Of a DNA stretch of 64,000 bases, positions 37,134 to 49,748 are shown piece after piece (positions within the stretch are counted from its first letter, which is position 1; each line of letters opens with the position of its first letter). The stretch is from positions 2,049,001 through 2,113,000 of the forward strand of contig NZ_CP021030.1 in assembly GCF_002117485.1 (NCBI RefSeq), given 5' to 3'. Source of the stretch: Rhizobium sp. NXC14. GTDB taxonomy: Bacteria; Pseudomonadota; Alphaproteobacteria; Rhizobiales; Rhizobiaceae. The position numbers were made by a program, and so were the translations under genes. Under the pieces are notes generated by a model, which saw only the letters and a list, made by a program, of their open reading frames with translations, had not been told where the DNA came from and did no database searches.

Positions 37134-38198
37134 ATGGAGCAAAACGTTTTTTTTCTGCCCCATGAAGGTCTGAGGCTCGCTGAGCTGGCAGAGTTTCTTG
37201 GGGCGGAACTTGCCAATTCCGATCATGCCAATGTTATCGTCAGGTCCGTCGCCCCCATCAGCCGGGCGCGGGCGGGCGATGTCTGCTATATCCTGTCGCG
37301 CCGCAACCGCGAGGAGTTTGCGACATGCGAGGCCTCGGCGGTAATCTGCGACAAGGCGCTTGCCGATCTCGTTCCTCCGCATCTCCCGGTTATCTTCTCG
37401 TCCAATCCGCATGCTGCCTTCGCAATGGCGGGAGGCTTGTTCTATCCCGCAGCATTGCGTCCTGTCGCTCTTTCGGGTGAAAGCGAGATTGCGCCGAGCG
37501 CGGTGATCCATCCGAGCGCCAAACTTGAAAAGGGCGCGATCGTCGAACCGCTGGCCGTTATCGGTGCGCATGCCGAGATCGGGGCGGGAACGCGCATCGG
37601 CGCGAACAGCGTCATCGGTCCGAATGTCAAGATCGGGCGGGATTGTTCGATTGCGGCTGGAGCGAGCATTCTCTGTGCGCTGATCGGCAATGGCGTCATC
37701 ATCCACAACGGTGTTCGGATCGGCCAGGACGGTTTTGGTTATGCACCGGGTCCGCGCGGCATGATCAAGATCGTTCAGATCGGCCGGGTGATCATCCAGG
37801 ACAATGTCGAGATCGGCGCCAACACGACCATCGACCGCGGTGCCATGGACGACACGGTGATCGGCGAGGGAACCAAGATCGACAATCAGGTCCAGATCGG
37901 CCACAACGTCCAGATCGGCCGCCATTGCGCCATCGTTTCACAGGTCGGCATCGCCGGCAGCACGAAAATCGGCAATGGCGTGCAGATCGGCGGCCAAGCG
38001 GGAATCAAAGGACATGTGACGATCGGCGATGGCGTGCAGATCGCTGCCAAAAGCGGTATCATGACCGACCTTGCCGCGGGCGGACAATATGGCGGTGTAC
38101 CTGCACGTCCGCTAAAAGACTATCTGAGAGAGGCAGCGCAACAGGTATCGAAATCCAAGTTGCGCGGGAGGAACCCTGGAGGCAAGCAAAATGACTGA
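37134..38198 (+). CDS. lpxD: UDP-3-O-(3-hydroxymyristoyl)glucosamine N-acyltransferase
   Basis: 354 residues from the ATG at 37134; GGAG is eight bases upstream. The N-terminal uridine-binding domain ([14 protein letters not shown]) is followed by left-handed hexapeptide repeats, and the catalytic His is in [23 protein letters not shown]. It transfers the second 3-hydroxyacyl chain in lipid A synthesis. The stop overlaps fabZ by eight bases. Confidence 0.97.
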   Translation: MEQNVFFLPHEGLRLAELAEFLGAELANSDHANVIVRSVAPISRARAGDVCYILSRRNREEFATCEASAVICDKALADLVPPHLPVIFSSNPHAAFAMAGGLFYPAALRPVALSGESEIAPSAVIHPSAKLEKGAIVEPLAVIGAHAEIGAGTRIGANSVIGPNVKIGRDCSIAAGASILCALIGNGVIIHNGVRIGQDGFGYAPGPRGMIKIVQIGRVIIQDNVEIGANTTIDRGAMDDTVIGEGTKIDNQVQIGHNVQIGRHCAIVSQVGIAGSTKIGNGVQIGGQAGIKGHVTIGDGVQIAAKSGIMTDLAAGGQYGGVPARPLKDYLREAAQQVSKSKLRGRNPGGKQND

Positions 38199-38658
38199 GG
38201 AAGCCACGACGACGCTTTCTTCGGCTGACATTACCGAGATCATGAAGCTGCTGCCGCACCGCTATCCCTTTCTCATGGTCGACAAGATCATCGAGATCGA
38301 CGGCGACAACACGGCGATCGGTATCAAGAACGTCACGGTGAACGAACCACATTTCACCGGCCATTTTCCTGAAGCGCCGATTATGCCCGGGGTTTTGCTG
38401 ATCGAGGGCATGGCGCAGACGGCGGGTGCCATCTGCGCCAAGAAAGAAGGTCAGACCGGCAACCTCGTCTACTTCATGACCATCGAGAATGCGCGCTTCC
38501 GCAAGCCGGTCGTGCCCGGCGACCGCGTCGAATTCCATGTCAAGAAGAACAAGCAACGCGGCAATATCTGGAAATTCCATTGCGACGCCAAGGTTGACGG
38601 CGCACTTGTCGCCGAAGCTGACATCGGCGCGATGATCGTTCGTAAGGATCAGGCATGA
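38191..38658 (+). CDS. fabZ: 3-hydroxyacyl-ACP dehydratase FabZ
   Basis: 155 residues. Hot-dog fold with [18 protein letters not shown] and the catalytic His/Glu in [26 protein letters not shown]. It dehydrates 3-hydroxyacyl-ACPs in fatty acid elongation, competing with the lipid A acyltransferases for the same substrates, which fits its place between lpxD and lpxA. Overlaps both neighbours. Confidence 0.98.
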   Translation: MTEEATTTLSSADITEIMKLLPHRYPFLMVDKIIEIDGDNTAIGIKNVTVNEPHFTGHFPEAPIMPGVLLIEGMAQTAGAICAKKEGQTGNLVYFMTIENARFRKPVVPGDRVEFHVKKNKQRGNIWKFHCDAKVDGALVAEADIGAMIVRKDQA

Positions 38659-39473
38659 GCAATATCGCCGAAAGCGCCCGTATTCATCCGATGGCTGTCG
38701 TCGAAGACGGGGCTACGATCGGTGAGGGCGTCAAAATCGGTCCTTTCTGCCATGTCGGGCCGCATGTCGTCCTGCATGCGAATGTCGAGCTCTTGGCGCA
38801 TGCGATCGTCACCGGCCGCACCGTTATCGGCAAGGGCACACGCATCTTCCCAATGGCCGTCGTCGGCGGTGATCCGCAGAGCGTGCACCACGGCGGCGAG
38901 GAAACGACGCTGACGGTCGGTGCAAATTGCACAATCCGCGAAGGTGTCACGATGAACACCGGCACGGCCGATTTCGGCGGTGAGACGATCGTTGGTGACA
39001 ACAACCTTTTCCTTGCCAATTCCCACGTCGCGCATGACTGCCGGGTCGGCAACCATGTGATCATGTCGAACAACGTCATGCTCGCCGGACATGTCGTTAT
39101 CGAGGATCGCGTTATCCTGGGCGGCGGCTCGGCGGTTCACCAGTTCACCCGCGTCGGCCGCCACGCCTTCGTCGGCGGCCTGTCGGCGGTGAGTTACGAT
39201 GTCATTCCCTATGGCATGCTGAACGGTAATCCCGGTCTGCTGGGCGGCCTCAACGTCGTCGGCATGACACGGGCCGGCATCGACCGCGCCGTCATCCACC
39301 GGGTGCGCCGGGCCTACAAGGCGATTTTCGAAGGAACGGGCTCCGTGCGCGAAAACGCCGCCGCGATCCGCGAGGAATATGCCGATTGCGAGCAGGTTGT
39401 GCAGATCCTCGACTTCATTGCAGCCGAGAGCGACCGCGCCCTGTCCTCCCCGACGCGGGGGCAGAAGGGCTAG
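38655..39473 (+). CDS. lpxA: UDP-N-acetylglucosamine O-acyltransferase
   Basis: 272 residues of left-handed beta-helix: [31 protein letters not shown]; the catalytic His is in [19 protein letters not shown]. The C-terminal helices start at [22 protein letters not shown]. First step of lipid A synthesis. ATGA overlap with fabZ. Confidence 0.98.
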   Translation: MSNIAESARIHPMAVVEDGATIGEGVKIGPFCHVGPHVVLHANVELLAHAIVTGRTVIGKGTRIFPMAVVGGDPQSVHHGGEETTLTVGANCTIREGVTMNTGTADFGGETIVGDNNLFLANSHVAHDCRVGNHVIMSNNVMLAGHVVIEDRVILGGGSAVHQFTRVGRHAFVGGLSAVSYDVIPYGMLNGNPGLLGGLNVVGMTRAGIDRAVIHRVRRAYKAIFEGTGSVRENAAAIREEYADCEQVVQILDFIAAESDRALSSPTRGQKG

Positions 39474-39476
39474 TCC

Positions 39477-40358
39477 GTGGCTTTAACAGGCGACACCGCT
39501 GCGGGCCGGCTGGCGATCATTGCCGGCGGTGGCCTTCTGCCTTCCTATGTCGCCGAAGCCGCGCGCGCGGCAGGCGAAGATCCTGTAATCATCGCGCTGA
39601 AGGACGAGAGCGAGCCACGCTGGGAAGGCTATGATCACGCCGTTGTCGGCATCGGCGATTTCGCCGCCCTTGAGGGTCTCTTCACCCGATATGGCATCGG
39701 ACGTGTTGTGATGTCGGGGAGCGTGCGCCGCCGGCCGGAATGGCGCGAGGTGCGCCCGACATTGCGCATTCTGATGAAGGTCCCGGCCGCCATTCGCACA
39801 CTGCTCTCCGGCGGCGACGACACGGTTCTGCAGATGGTGATCCGGTTGATTGAGGGGAACGGCCGGCGCGTCGTCGGCGCCCACGAGATCGCCCCCGACC
39901 TGCTCGTTTCCGTTGGCCCGCTTGGCGCCGCCGCGCCCGGCAAGGAAGACCGGCACGATATCAGCCAGGCCGCCGATGCCGCCGAGACGCTTGGCCGGCT
40001 GGATGTCGGGCAGGGTGCAGTCAGCGTCGGCGGGCGCGTCGTCGCGCTGGAAGGACTTGAGGGCACAGATGAGATGCTGGACCGTGTCGCCGGCCTCAGG
40101 GCCGCCGGACGGATCTCGCCGCGCCGCCGCGGCGTGCTCGTCAAGCTCTGCAAGCCGCAACAGGATATTCGCGCCGACCTGCCGGCGATCGGCGTTGCGA
40201 CAATCCTGAACGCTGCGAAAGCCGGCCTTGCCGGCATCGCAATCGAAGCCGGTCGCTCACTGGTGCTTGATCGGGCCGCGGTCATCAGCGCCGCCGACGA
40301 GGCTGGGTTGTTCGTCTGCGGCATCGATCGCGGTCTGCCGGCATGGGGGGTCGAATGA
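39477..40358 (+). CDS. lpxI: UDP-2,3-diacylglucosamine diphosphatase LpxI
   Basis: 293 residues from a GTG at 39477. N-terminal Rossmann-like LAIIAGGGLLPSYVAEAARAAGEDP and a C-terminal domain with ILNAAKAGLAGIAIEAGRSLVLDR, DEAGLFVCGID are LpxI/DUF1009 features. It splits UDP-2,3-diacylglucosamine to lipid X, the role LpxH has in enterics. Its position between lpxA and lpxB fits. The ATGA of the next start overlaps its stop. Confidence 0.95.
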   Translation: MALTGDTAAGRLAIIAGGGLLPSYVAEAARAAGEDPVIIALKDESEPRWEGYDHAVVGIGDFAALEGLFTRYGIGRVVMSGSVRRRPEWREVRPTLRILMKVPAAIRTLLSGGDDTVLQMVIRLIEGNGRRVVGAHEIAPDLLVSVGPLGAAAPGKEDRHDISQAADAAETLGRLDVGQGAVSVGGRVVALEGLEGTDEMLDRVAGLRAAGRISPRRRGVLVKLCKPQQDIRADLPAIGVATILNAAKAGLAGIAIEAGRSLVLDRAAVISAADEAGLFVCGIDRGLPAWGVE

Positions 40359-41524
40359 ACGGGACGCCGCTGAAGATCGCCGTCATTGCCGGTGAAGTGT
40401 CGGGCGATCTGCTCGGGGCCGATCTCATCGCGGCGCTCAAGCGGATTTACAGCGGACCGGTGGAGCTTGTCGGCGTTGGCGGCGAGGGGCTGCAGGCGGA
40501 AGGTTTGAAATCCCTGTTCGATTTTTCCGAGCTGTCGATCATGGGCATCACCCAGGTGCTGAGCCGGCTGCCAAGGCTGTTTGCCCTGATCCGTCGCACC
40601 ACGGCTGAGATCGTCGCTGCAAAGCCGGATATCCTTGTCATTATCGACAGTCCCGATTTCACCCATCGCGTCGCCAAGCGCGTGCGCACCGCGTTGCCCG
40701 ATCTGCCTGTTGTCAATTATGTCTGTCCGAGCGTCTGGGCCTGGAAGGAATATCGCGCCACGCGCATGCTCGGCTATGTCGATCACGTGCTTGCCGTCCT
40801 GCCCTTTGAACCGGCAGCCATGCAGCGCCTCAATGGGCCGGCGACGACATATGTCGGGCATCGTCTGGTCGCCGACCCAGCGCTGCTGGAGACACGTCGC
40901 CTGCGCGTGGGAAGGCAGCCAGGCAACGGCCCGATCCTGCTCCTTCCCGGCTCGCGCTCCTCCGAGATCCAGAAGCTTCTGCCTTATTTCGAGGTCGCCA
41001 CGAATGAAATCGTCGCCCGTAATGGGCCGACACGCTTCATTCTGCCGACCATAATGCACAGGCAAGCGCTCGTCCGCGAAATGACGGCGGGCTGGGCGGT
41101 AAAGCCGGAGATCGTCGTCGGCGCGCAAGCAAAATGGAAAGCCTTTGCCGAGGCCGATGCAGCCATGGCGGCGTCTGGAACCGTTATTCTCGAACTCGCA
41201 CTTGCCGACGTTCCCGTCGTCTCCGCCTATAAGGTCGACTGGATCATGCGCATGCTGACATCGGGCATCAAGACCTGGACCGGCGCGCTGCCGAATCTGA
41301 TCGCCGATTACCCGGTCGTGCCGGAATATCTGAACGATGTCGTCCGCGGCGCAAGCCTTGCACGCTGGATGGAAAGGCTGTCGGCCGATACCTATCAGTT
41401 GAAGGCCATGAAGGAAGGCTACGAGCTCATCTGGCAGCGCATGCAGACGGAAAAGCCGCCCGGCGAACAGGCCGCCGAAATCCTTCTCGACGTTTTGGAA
41501 AAGAAAAAACCCGGCCATTCCTGA
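40355..41524 (+). CDS. lpxB: Lipid-A-disaccharide synthase
   Basis: 389 residues from the ATG at 40355. GEVSGDLLGADLIAALK, FSELSIMGITQVL, IDSPDFTHRVAKRV, YVCPSVWAWKEYRA and LLPGSRSSEIQKLLPYFE are LpxB (GT19) motifs. It joins UDP-2,3-diacylglucosamine with lipid X at the inner face of the inner membrane. The bidirectional terminator overlaps its last codons. Confidence 0.98.
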   Translation: MNGTPLKIAVIAGEVSGDLLGADLIAALKRIYSGPVELVGVGGEGLQAEGLKSLFDFSELSIMGITQVLSRLPRLFALIRRTTAEIVAAKPDILVIIDSPDFTHRVAKRVRTALPDLPVVNYVCPSVWAWKEYRATRMLGYVDHVLAVLPFEPAAMQRLNGPATTYVGHRLVADPALLETRRLRVGRQPGNGPILLLPGSRSSEIQKLLPYFEVATNEIVARNGPTRFILPTIMHRQALVREMTAGWAVKPEIVVGAQAKWKAFAEADAAMAASGTVILELALADVPVVSAYKVDWIMRMLTSGIKTWTGALPNLIADYPVVPEYLNDVVRGASLARWMERLSADTYQLKAMKEGYELIWQRMQTEKPPGEQAAEILLDVLEKKKPGHS

Positions 41525-41536
41525 CCGGGTTTTTTT
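41504..41536. terminator. Bidirectional terminator between lpxB and gltA
   Basis: AAAAAACCCGG (41504-41514) pairs with CCGGGTTTTTT (41525-41535). The left arm is within the lpxB coding end. Both strands have T-runs, fitting the convergent genes. Confidence 0.9.
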
Positions 41537-41550
41537 GAGCTCTGAAGCGA

Positions 41551-42840
41551 TCAGCGCTTCGAAACCGGGATGTAGTCGCGCTTGGGTTCGCCGACATAGA
41601 GCTGGCGCGGACGGCCGATGCGCTGTTCTGGATCCTCGATCATCTCGTTCCACTGCGCGATCCAACCGACGGTGCGGGCAAGGGCGAAGAGCACTGTGAA
41701 CATGGTGGTGGGGAAGCCCAGCGCCTTCAGCGTGATGCCGGAGTAGAAGTCGATGTTTGGATAGAGCTTCTTCTCGATGAAATATTCGTCGGTGAGCGCG
41801 ATGCGCTCCAGCTCCATCGCCACTTCCAGCAACGGATCGTCCTTGATACCGAGTTCGCCGAGCACTTCATGCGTCGTCTTCTGCATGATCTTGGCGCGCG
41901 GATCGTAGTTCTTGTAGACGCGGTGGCCGAAGCCCATCAGGCGGAACGGATCGTTCTTGTCCTTGGCGCGGGCGATATATTCCGGAATGTGGTCGACCGT
42001 GCCGATTTCCGTCAGCATGTTGAGCGCTGCTTCGTTGGCGCCGCCGTGCGCGGGGCCCCATAGGCAGGCGATGCCGGCGGCGATGCAGGCGAACGGGTTG
42101 GCGCCCGATGAACCCGCGAGACGGACGGTCGAGGTCGAGGCGTTCTGTTCGTGATCGGCATGCAGGATGAAGATGCGGTCCATCGCGCGGGCAAGCACCG
42201 GATTGACCACATATTCCTCGCAGGGGACGGCAAAGCACATGCGCAGGAAGTTCGACGCATAGTCGAGATCGTTCTTCGGGTAAACGAAGGGCTGACCGAT
42301 ATGGTATTTATATGCCATGGCGGCAAGCGTCGGCATCTTGGCGATCATGCGCAGGCTGGCGACCATGCGCTGGTGCGGATCGGTGATGTCTGTGGAGTCG
42401 TGATAGAAGGCCGACAGTGCGCCGACGCAGCCGCACATGACGGCCATCGGATGTGCATCGCGGCGGAAGCCGGTGAAGAAGCGGCTCATCTGCTCATGCA
42501 CCATCGTGTGGTGCGTGACGCGATAGTCGAAGTCCTTCTTCTGCGCGGCCGTCGGCAGTTCGCCGTAGAGCAGGAGGTAGCAGACTTCCAGGAAATCGCC
42601 GTGTTCGGCCAGCTGCTCGATCGGATAGCCGCGGTGCAGCAGCACGCCTTCGTCACCGTCGATATAGGTGATTTTCGATTCACAGGATGCGGTCGAGGTG
42701 AAGCCCGGATCGTATGTGAAGGAAGCGGTGTTCTTGTAGAGGGCACCGATGTCGATGACGCTCGGGCCGATCGTGCCGCTTTTAACGGCGAGGTCGACTG
42801 ATTTGTCACCGATTTTTATTGTAGCGCTTTGATCCGTCAT
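41551..42840 (-). CDS. gltA: Citrate synthase
   Basis: 429 residues from the ATG at 42840 with GGAGGATC upstream. Type II (hexameric) citrate synthase: [35 protein letters not shown], the active-site His in [21 protein letters not shown] and [15 protein letters not shown], and the Asp in [12 protein letters not shown]. It condenses acetyl-CoA and oxaloacetate to start the TCA cycle. It lies opposite lpxB and is divergent from comEC; a promoter candidate is at 42904-42932. Confidence 0.98.
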   Translation of the reverse strand: MTDQSATIKIGDKSVDLAVKSGTIGPSVIDIGALYKNTASFTYDPGFTSTASCESKITYIDGDEGVLLHRGYPIEQLAEHGDFLEVCYLLLYGELPTAAQKKDFDYRVTHHTMVHEQMSRFFTGFRRDAHPMAVMCGCVGALSAFYHDSTDITDPHQRMVASLRMIAKMPTLAAMAYKYHIGQPFVYPKNDLDYASNFLRMCFAVPCEEYVVNPVLARAMDRIFILHADHEQNASTSTVRLAGSSGANPFACIAAGIACLWGPAHGGANEAALNMLTEIGTVDHIPEYIARAKDKNDPFRLMGFGHRVYKNYDPRAKIMQKTTHEVLGELGIKDDPLLEVAMELERIALTDEYFIEKKLYPNIDFYSGITLKALGFPTTMFTVLFALARTVGWIAQWNEMIEDPEQRIGRPRQLYVGEPKRDYIPVSKR

Positions 42841-42903
42841 GCTGATCCTCCGAAATGTCGGTGGCGCCACAAAAGCGCCATAGGGGTTAAGCGTCCTTTC
42901 CGA

Positions 42904-42932
42904 TAGCTATATGATCGCAACGCTAATGCCAA
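42904..42932 (-). promoter_or_regulatory. Candidate gltA promoter
   Basis: On the minus strand TTGGCA (42927-42932, preceded by C) and TAGCTA (42904-42909) are 17 bases apart, about 65 bases before the gltA ATG. Confidence 0.4.
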
Positions 42933-43130
42933 GTTACTGTGACGGCATTTTGTGCATTGCGGTATCACCTTTTAGGCACTGCAGCGATGAGCCGCACGCA
43001 TAACGGAAGCTGATGATTCGACAGCCCTTTTGCCGCTTAAGATTTCCCCTCATATTTCAATCGATTATCCTTGCCGTATTTACTTGAAGGTTGCATTCTG
43101 GCGACTTCGGGGGGTGATCTTGGGCGGCGC

Positions 43131-45563
43131 ATGCAGGAATTGACGACAGCCGAATTGCGGCCGGAAGCGGGCGTCGGCCTTGCCGATCCGCCGGATTTTC
43201 CTGCGCCTGCGGTGGTGACTCAATCGGTAAGGACGCAGTCGCAGACCCCCTTGCGTCATCGGCTACTGGCCGCCGCCTGGCAATCGCTGCCTGCCGGAGC
43301 CTGCATGCTGGGCGAAGAGGCCGATCATGGCCGAATGCTGCTGTTCTCGCCGGTCTTCCTCGGAGCCGGATCGGCCTTCTGGTTTCTTGCGGCATCGGAT
43401 TTGCCCCTCGTTCCATCGCTGCTCTGCTTGCTGGTGTCGGCGGCCGCGGTTTTCCTCACCGGTCCCAGCCGGCCGGCCTTGCGCGCAAGTTTCATGGCGC
43501 TGGCACTTTTCGCGGGCGGCATGCTCTCGGCTCAGTTTGAGAGCTGGCGGGCTTCGACGGTGATCCTCGATTCATCCGTGACGACCGCGGTGACCGGCCG
43601 GGTCGAACGCCGGGAAGGCGACGGCCGCGGGCGCTGGCGCTACATTCTTGCCGTCACCGGCACCGAGGCTCCGGAGCTGAAACGGCCGCCGAGACGCATC
43701 ACCGCGATCGTCCGGGGCGCCGATGCGCCTTTCGAGATCGGCGACATCATCACCGGCAAGGCACGGCTGACGCCGCCGGCGGGCCCCGCACTTCCCGCGC
43801 TCAACGACTTCTCCTTCGGTGCCTATTTCGACGGCATCGGCGCCAACGGTTTCTTCTATGGTGCGCCGGAGAAACTCGACTTGGAGGCAGGCCTGCAGGC
43901 GGCCAGCTGCACGTCGGAGGCTCTGCTCGAATGGCTCTACCGGCTGCGCAGCAGCATCGGCGACCGCATAAGATCGATCCTGCCCGGCGATACCGGCGCT
44001 TTTGCCGCTGCCCTGGTGACGGACGAACGGTGCGCCATATCGCACGCGACGACGGAGGCGCTGCGCCAGTCCGGCCTTGCCCATATCGTCGCGATCTCTG
44101 GCCTCAACATGGCGCTGTCGGCTGGCATCTTCTTCGTCGGCTTTCGGATGCTGCTCAGCCTCTTTCCCGGCGTCGCCCAAGCCTATCCGACAAAGAAGAT
44201 CGCCGCTGCCGGCGCGCTCATCGCCGTCACCGCCTATTACCTGATCTCCGGTTTCGGGGTTTCGGCCGAGCGCGCCTTTATCATGATGGCCATCATGCTG
44301 ATTGCCGTCTTCTTCGACCGGCCGTCGATCAGCCTGCGCAATGTCGTTCTCTCCGCGCTCATCATCATCGCCATTTCACCTTCGGAAGTATTGGGACCGA
44401 GCTTTCAGATGTCCTTTGCCGCCACATTGGCCTTGGTATCGGGCTATCAGTTGTGGAAGGACAGGCGTGTCCGCGAAAACGCTTTTCTGAAACTGCCGAT
44501 CATGAGGCCGGTGGTTGCCGTCGCCGGTTTCTTCGGCGGCGTCTTCCTGACCTCGCTGATCGGCGGCTTTTCCACCGCATTGTTTTCGATTGAGCATTTT
44601 CATCGCCTGACGGCTTACGGCCTGCCGGCAAACCTTGCGACGATGCCGATTATCTCCTTCATCGTCATGCCGGCCGGATTGTTGGCGATGTTGCTCATGC
44701 TTTTCGGTTTGGACGCTCCGCTCTGGAAGGTCGTCGGATTCGGCCTCGATCTGGTGATTGCGGTTGCCAAGACGGTGTCCGGCTGGGGCGGTGATATCGG
44801 CATCGGCCGCTTGCCCGCCTGGTATTTCGCAGTGGCGGTGGCAGGCTTTCTGCTGCTGACGCTGCTGCGCACTCGGCTGCGCCACGTCGGCACCTCGATC
44901 ATCGCCATCTCTACGCTCATCGTGCTGCTTCTGCCGGTTCCCCGGCCGCCGGATCTGCTGATTTCGGAGGATGGCAGTCTGGTTGCGGTCGTCGCGGCTG
45001 AGGCAATAGCTTCCAACCGTGAAAACCCGCCGGATTTCATATTCGACCAGTGGCAGAGAGCGCTGGTGCTGCCGACACATGATCCGCCGAAGATGCTGGA
45101 TGGTCCGGCCATCCCGCCGGAAGGAGAAGGCCGCCGTGTCAGGCTTTCCCGCGATCAGCAGAACGAAGCGAGTGCGGCGATGCGGGCAGCCGCAGCAGGC
45201 GGTGAAGCAAACCGTTTTTCCTGCGTCAAGAAGGCTTGGTGCACATCAAGACTTGGCAATGGCCATATCGTCACCGTCATCGACAATGCCGCCTATCTCG
45301 GCCCGGCCTGCGATACGGCCGATATCGTCGTGACCTCGGTCCGTCTGCGTTTCAACAGCTGCCGTTCAGGTGGCACGCTTTTCACCGGCGAGACGCTGCG
45401 TAGGACCGGCTCGCTCGAATTGCGTTTCGCCGATGCCGGCCTGGAGGTCGCCACCGCATTCGATGCTTTGTCGCGACCATGGATGCGCCATCGCGCCTAT
45501 GATTGGCGCAATGATCGTTTTACCGATTCCAGCCCATCCGGCGTCAGTGATAGCGACGGATGA
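43131..45563 (+). CDS. ComEC/Rec2-type DNA uptake channel protein
   Basis: 810 residues if started at the ATG at 43131; an earlier ATG at 43071 would add 20 residues with no clear benefit. The N-terminus has membrane spans plus the DUF4131 OB-like part ([17 protein letters not shown]). The competence domain has [32 protein letters not shown] and many spans. The C-terminal third lacks the metallo-beta-lactamase HxHxDH metal motif found in Firmicute ComEC. It ends in a 20-base tail-to-tail overlap with lexA. DNA uptake is unproven in rhizobia. Confidence 0.88.
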   Translation: MQELTTAELRPEAGVGLADPPDFPAPAVVTQSVRTQSQTPLRHRLLAAAWQSLPAGACMLGEEADHGRMLLFSPVFLGAGSAFWFLAASDLPLVPSLLCLLVSAAAVFLTGPSRPALRASFMALALFAGGMLSAQFESWRASTVILDSSVTTAVTGRVERREGDGRGRWRYILAVTGTEAPELKRPPRRITAIVRGADAPFEIGDIITGKARLTPPAGPALPALNDFSFGAYFDGIGANGFFYGAPEKLDLEAGLQAASCTSEALLEWLYRLRSSIGDRIRSILPGDTGAFAAALVTDERCAISHATTEALRQSGLAHIVAISGLNMALSAGIFFVGFRMLLSLFPGVAQAYPTKKIAAAGALIAVTAYYLISGFGVSAERAFIMMAIMLIAVFFDRPSISLRNVVLSALIIIAISPSEVLGPSFQMSFAATLALVSGYQLWKDRRVRENAFLKLPIMRPVVAVAGFFGGVFLTSLIGGFSTALFSIEHFHRLTAYGLPANLATMPIISFIVMPAGLLAMLLMLFGLDAPLWKVVGFGLDLVIAVAKTVSGWGGDIGIGRLPAWYFAVAVAGFLLLTLLRTRLRHVGTSIIAISTLIVLLLPVPRPPDLLISEDGSLVAVVAAEAIASNRENPPDFIFDQWQRALVLPTHDPPKMLDGPAIPPEGEGRRVRLSRDQQNEASAAMRAAAAGGEANRFSCVKKAWCTSRLGNGHIVTVIDNAAYLGPACDTADIVVTSVRLRFNSCRSGGTLFTGETLRRTGSLELRFADAGLEVATAFDALSRPWMRHRAYDWRNDRFTDSSPSGVSDSDG

Positions 45564-46260
45564 GGCCGACGAGCTTGCCCTGCACCTTGACCCGGTCGGG
45601 CCCGAAGATGCGGGTCTCATAAGCCGGGTTGGCGGCCTCGAGCGCGATCGAGGCGCCCTTGCGGCGGAAACGCTTCAGCGTTGCTTCCTCGTCATCGACG
45701 AGGGCAACGACGATGTCGCCGGGACTGGCGGTACTGCCGTTGCGAATGATCACGGTGTCGCCGTCGAAGATGCCGGCGTCGATCATCGAATCGCCTTTGA
45801 CCTCCAGCGCATAGTGCTCACCGGAGCCGAGCATATCTGAAGGAACGACGATATCGTGGGTGTTGTTCTGGATCGCCGAGATCGGAACGCCGGCGGCGAT
45901 ACGTCCCATGACCGGCACGGAGACGGAGTTGCCATTGTCGGCGACCGGCTTTGGCGCAGCGGGGGCGGCGACCGGCTGGGGCTTGCCGAGGCTGCCCTCG
46001 ATGACGCTCGGCGAAAAACCGCGACGCTGAAGACTGGGGTTATAGGCCTCCGGAAGCTTGATCACCTCGAGCGCCCGGGCGCGGTTCGGTAGGCGGCGAA
46101 TGAAGCCGCGTTCCTCAAGCGCCGTGATCAGGCGGTGAATGCCGGATTTCGAGGCGAGATCCAGGGCATCCTTCATTTCGTCGAAAGAGGGAGGAACGCC
46201 GGATTCCTTCATGCGCTCATGGATGAAAAGGAGAAGCTCCTGTTGTTTGCGCGTGAGCAT
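45544..46260 (-). CDS. lexA: LexA repressor
   Basis: 238 residues from the ATG at 46260. Winged-helix N-terminus [53 protein letters not shown]; cleavage site Ala123-Gly124 (IAAGVPI), catalytic Ser158 (GDSMIDAG) and Lys196 (EEATLKRF). It represses SOS genes and is self-cleaved with RecA. Autoregulation is supported by the GTTC-N7-GTTC box upstream. Its stop overlaps comEC convergently. Confidence 0.98.
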   Translation of the reverse strand: MLTRKQQELLLFIHERMKESGVPPSFDEMKDALDLASKSGIHRLITALEERGFIRRLPNRARALEVIKLPEAYNPSLQRRGFSPSVIEGSLGKPQPVAAPAAPKPVADNGNSVSVPVMGRIAAGVPISAIQNNTHDIVVPSDMLGSGEHYALEVKGDSMIDAGIFDGDTVIIRNGSTASPGDIVVALVDDEEATLKRFRRKGASIALEAANPAYETRIFGPDRVKVQGKLVGLIRRYH

Positions 46261-46307
46261 CGACGTCAGACCCCGTGATTGAAACAAATCCAGAACGGAC
46301 ACTATAT

Positions 46308-46322
46308 GTTCCATATGTGTTC
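46308..46322. promoter_or_regulatory. SOS box upstream of lexA
   Basis: GTTC-CATATGT-GTTC, an exact match to the alphaproteobacterial LexA operator, 48-62 bases upstream of the lexA ATG. A further GAAC lies at 46293-46296. Confidence 0.9.
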
Positions 46323-46458
46323 CGCAAGTAGCTAAATTTCCGTAAAAGTTCACGTCAACTCGTGGAGATTTTTATTTTCATTTGCCGGATTGGCGCACAT
46401 GTCTTGCATTGAGGGAGGTGCTGTCGCACATCTCTTGCCGGTTTCAGGAGGGATATTC

Positions 46459-47355
46459 ATGAACGCGCATTCCGCCAGGTCGCACCCGCTGGATCATGTC
46501 GTGCTGCCCGTGGTCAATATCGATCTGGCGCGTGAGAGGCTTGGCAAGCTCGGTTTCACCGTCGCCGCCGATGCACGCCATCCCTTCGGAACGGAGAATG
46601 CCTGCGTCTTTTTCGCCGACAAGACCTATCTGGAGCCGCTTGGCGTGGCGAGTGTCGACGAGAGCGAGGCAGCGGCCCGCCAGGGCAACGTCTTCATCGC
46701 CCGCAATCGCGCCTTCCGTTTCCGCTGCGGCGAGGAGGGACTTTCTGCGCTGGCCTTCCTCAGCGAGGATGCCGACCTCGATCATAAGCGCTTCGTCAGC
46801 AACGGCGCGAGCGCCGGTGAGATGTTGCAGTTCAGCCGGCCGATGCGGATGCCGGACGGTTCGGAGAGCGTCGGCAGCTTTAAGCTGGCCTTTGCAGCTG
46901 ATTTGCGCGCCCCCGATTTCTTTCTCTTTACTTGCCAGCGCATCAATTCGTTCCCTACAGATCGCGCCGCGCTGGAGACGCACGCCAATGGCGTGATCGG
47001 CATTGCCGAGATCGCACTTTGTGCACCGGACCCGGCGGCATTCGCCGCCTTCGTCGGGCTCGCGATTGGGCAGGCGGCGGTGGAGAAAACCGGTTTCGGC
47101 GTGAATATCGCGGCATCGAATGCAAAGATCAGCTTGATGACGCCGGAAGGGCTGGAGGCCTATTTCGAAACCGCTGTCTCATCAGCCGATCGCGGCCTGC
47201 GGGGGCGGGCAATCCTCTTCACCGTCATCGATCTTGCCGTGACAGAAGCGCATTTGGGTGCTAACGGGATCACATTCACACGCAAGAACAATCGCATTCT
47301 GGTGAAGCCCACGCCCGGGCAGGGTGCGCTCTTCGCCTTCGAGGAAACACGATGA
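46459..47355 (+). CDS. VOC family glyoxalase-like protein
   Basis: 298 residues from the ATG at 46459 with AGGAGGGA upstream. [42 protein letters not shown] is the first vicinal-oxygen-chelate module and the pattern [25 protein letters not shown] the second, like the glyoxalase-like domain family. The reaction is unknown. Its stop overlaps kdsA by four bases, so the two are coupled, although no link between functions is known. Confidence 0.85.
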   Translation: MNAHSARSHPLDHVVLPVVNIDLARERLGKLGFTVAADARHPFGTENACVFFADKTYLEPLGVASVDESEAAARQGNVFIARNRAFRFRCGEEGLSALAFLSEDADLDHKRFVSNGASAGEMLQFSRPMRMPDGSESVGSFKLAFAADLRAPDFFLFTCQRINSFPTDRAALETHANGVIGIAEIALCAPDPAAFAAFVGLAIGQAAVEKTGFGVNIAASNAKISLMTPEGLEAYFETAVSSADRGLRGRAILFTVIDLAVTEAHLGANGITFTRKNNRILVKPTPGQGALFAFEETR

Positions 47356-48197
47356 GCACCGACACGAATTCCGAAGTCAGGATCGGCGAAGGCGAAGGCC
47401 AGGTGACTTTTTCCAATACTGGCCGCTTGTCGCTGATCGCCGGTCCATGCCAGATGGAGAGCCGGGATCACGCCTTCATGGTCGCCGGCACGCTGAAGGA
47501 GCTTTGCGGCAAGCTCGGCATTGGCCTCGTCTACAAGAGCTCCTTCGACAAGGCGAACCGTACCTCGCTCTCGGCTGAACGCGGCATCGGCCTGGAAAAG
47601 GGCATGGAGGTCTTTGCCGACCTCAAGAAGGAATTCGGCTTTCCCGTCATAACCGACGTCCATACGGCCGAGCAATGCGCCGAGGTGGCCAGGGTGGTCG
47701 ATGTTCTGCAGATCCCGGCCTTCCTCTGCCGTCAGACCGACCTTCTGATCGCCGCCGCCAGAACCGGCCGCGCCGTCAATGTCAAGAAGGGCCAGTTCCT
47801 CGCCCCTTGGGATATGAAGAACGTTCTGAAGAAGCTCAACGCCAGCGGCAATCCGAATGTGCTCTTGTGCGAGCGCGGTGCCTCCTTCGGCTACAATACG
47901 CTGGTTTCCGACATGCGTTCGCTGCCGATCATGGCGGCGATGGGGGCTCCCGTCATTTTTGACGCCACCCATTCCGTGGCGCAGCCGGGCGGGCAGGGCG
48001 ATTCCTCCGGCGGCCAGCGCGAGTTCGTGGAAACGCTGGCGCGCGCGGCAGTGGCGACGGGAATTGCCGGCGTCTTCGTCGAAACCCATCAGGATCCCGA
48101 CAACGCACCGTCCGACGGGCCGAACATGGTCTATCTCAAGGACATGCCGCGACTGCTTGAGAAGTTGCTTGCCTTCGATGCGATCGCCAAGGCCTAA
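47352..48197 (+). CDS. kdsA: 3-deoxy-8-phosphooctulonate synthase (KDO-8-P synthase)
   Basis: 281 residues: [104 protein letters not shown] and [30 protein letters not shown]. It condenses PEP with arabinose-5-phosphate to give KDO-8-P for the LPS inner core. Both its substrate PEP and the next gene product enolase make the pairing sensible. Confidence 0.98.
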   Translation: MSTDTNSEVRIGEGEGQVTFSNTGRLSLIAGPCQMESRDHAFMVAGTLKELCGKLGIGLVYKSSFDKANRTSLSAERGIGLEKGMEVFADLKKEFGFPVITDVHTAEQCAEVARVVDVLQIPAFLCRQTDLLIAAARTGRAVNVKKGQFLAPWDMKNVLKKLNASGNPNVLLCERGASFGYNTLVSDMRSLPIMAAMGAPVIFDATHSVAQPGGQGDSSGGQREFVETLARAAVATGIAGVFVETHQDPDNAPSDGPNMVYLKDMPRLLEKLLAFDAIAKA

Positions 48198-48216
48198 CGT
48201 TCAACAGGCTGACATG

Positions 48217-48236
48217 ATCGTGGTTTAGGCCACGAT
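48217..48236. promoter_or_regulatory. Stem-loop between kdsA and eno
   Basis: ATCGTGG and CCACGAT pair perfectly around TTTAGG. No T-run follows. It may mark the kdsA transcript end or a regulator site ahead of eno. Confidence 0.35.
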
Positions 48237-48296
48237 GCAATACCCCTTCGAAGGCGGGAAATTGCGCCATTGTAATTTGCACGCCTTCGATTATGA

Positions 48297-49613
<1,317 letters not shown>

Positions 49614-49636
49614 TCCGATCTGATTTGCAATGCTCG

Positions 49637-49664
49637 ACCCGCGCCTCACCGGCGCGGGTTTTTT
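49637..49664 (+). terminator. Rho-independent terminator after eno
   Basis: ACCCGCGCC (49637-49645), loop TCACC, GGCGCGGGT (49651-49659), then a T-run. Confidence 0.92.
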
Positions 49665-49748
49665 CTTGCCGGCGGTTACGGTCAATGAACGGTTAATCTC
49701 TGCGCGTTATGCTGAACGAATTGGTAATGCGTTCAAGAGCATGCGTGT

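Noticed and set aside
39635..41665. 676-codon frame antisense to lpxI-lpxB
   Set aside because: Shadow frame over two overlapping lpx genes with clear motifs.
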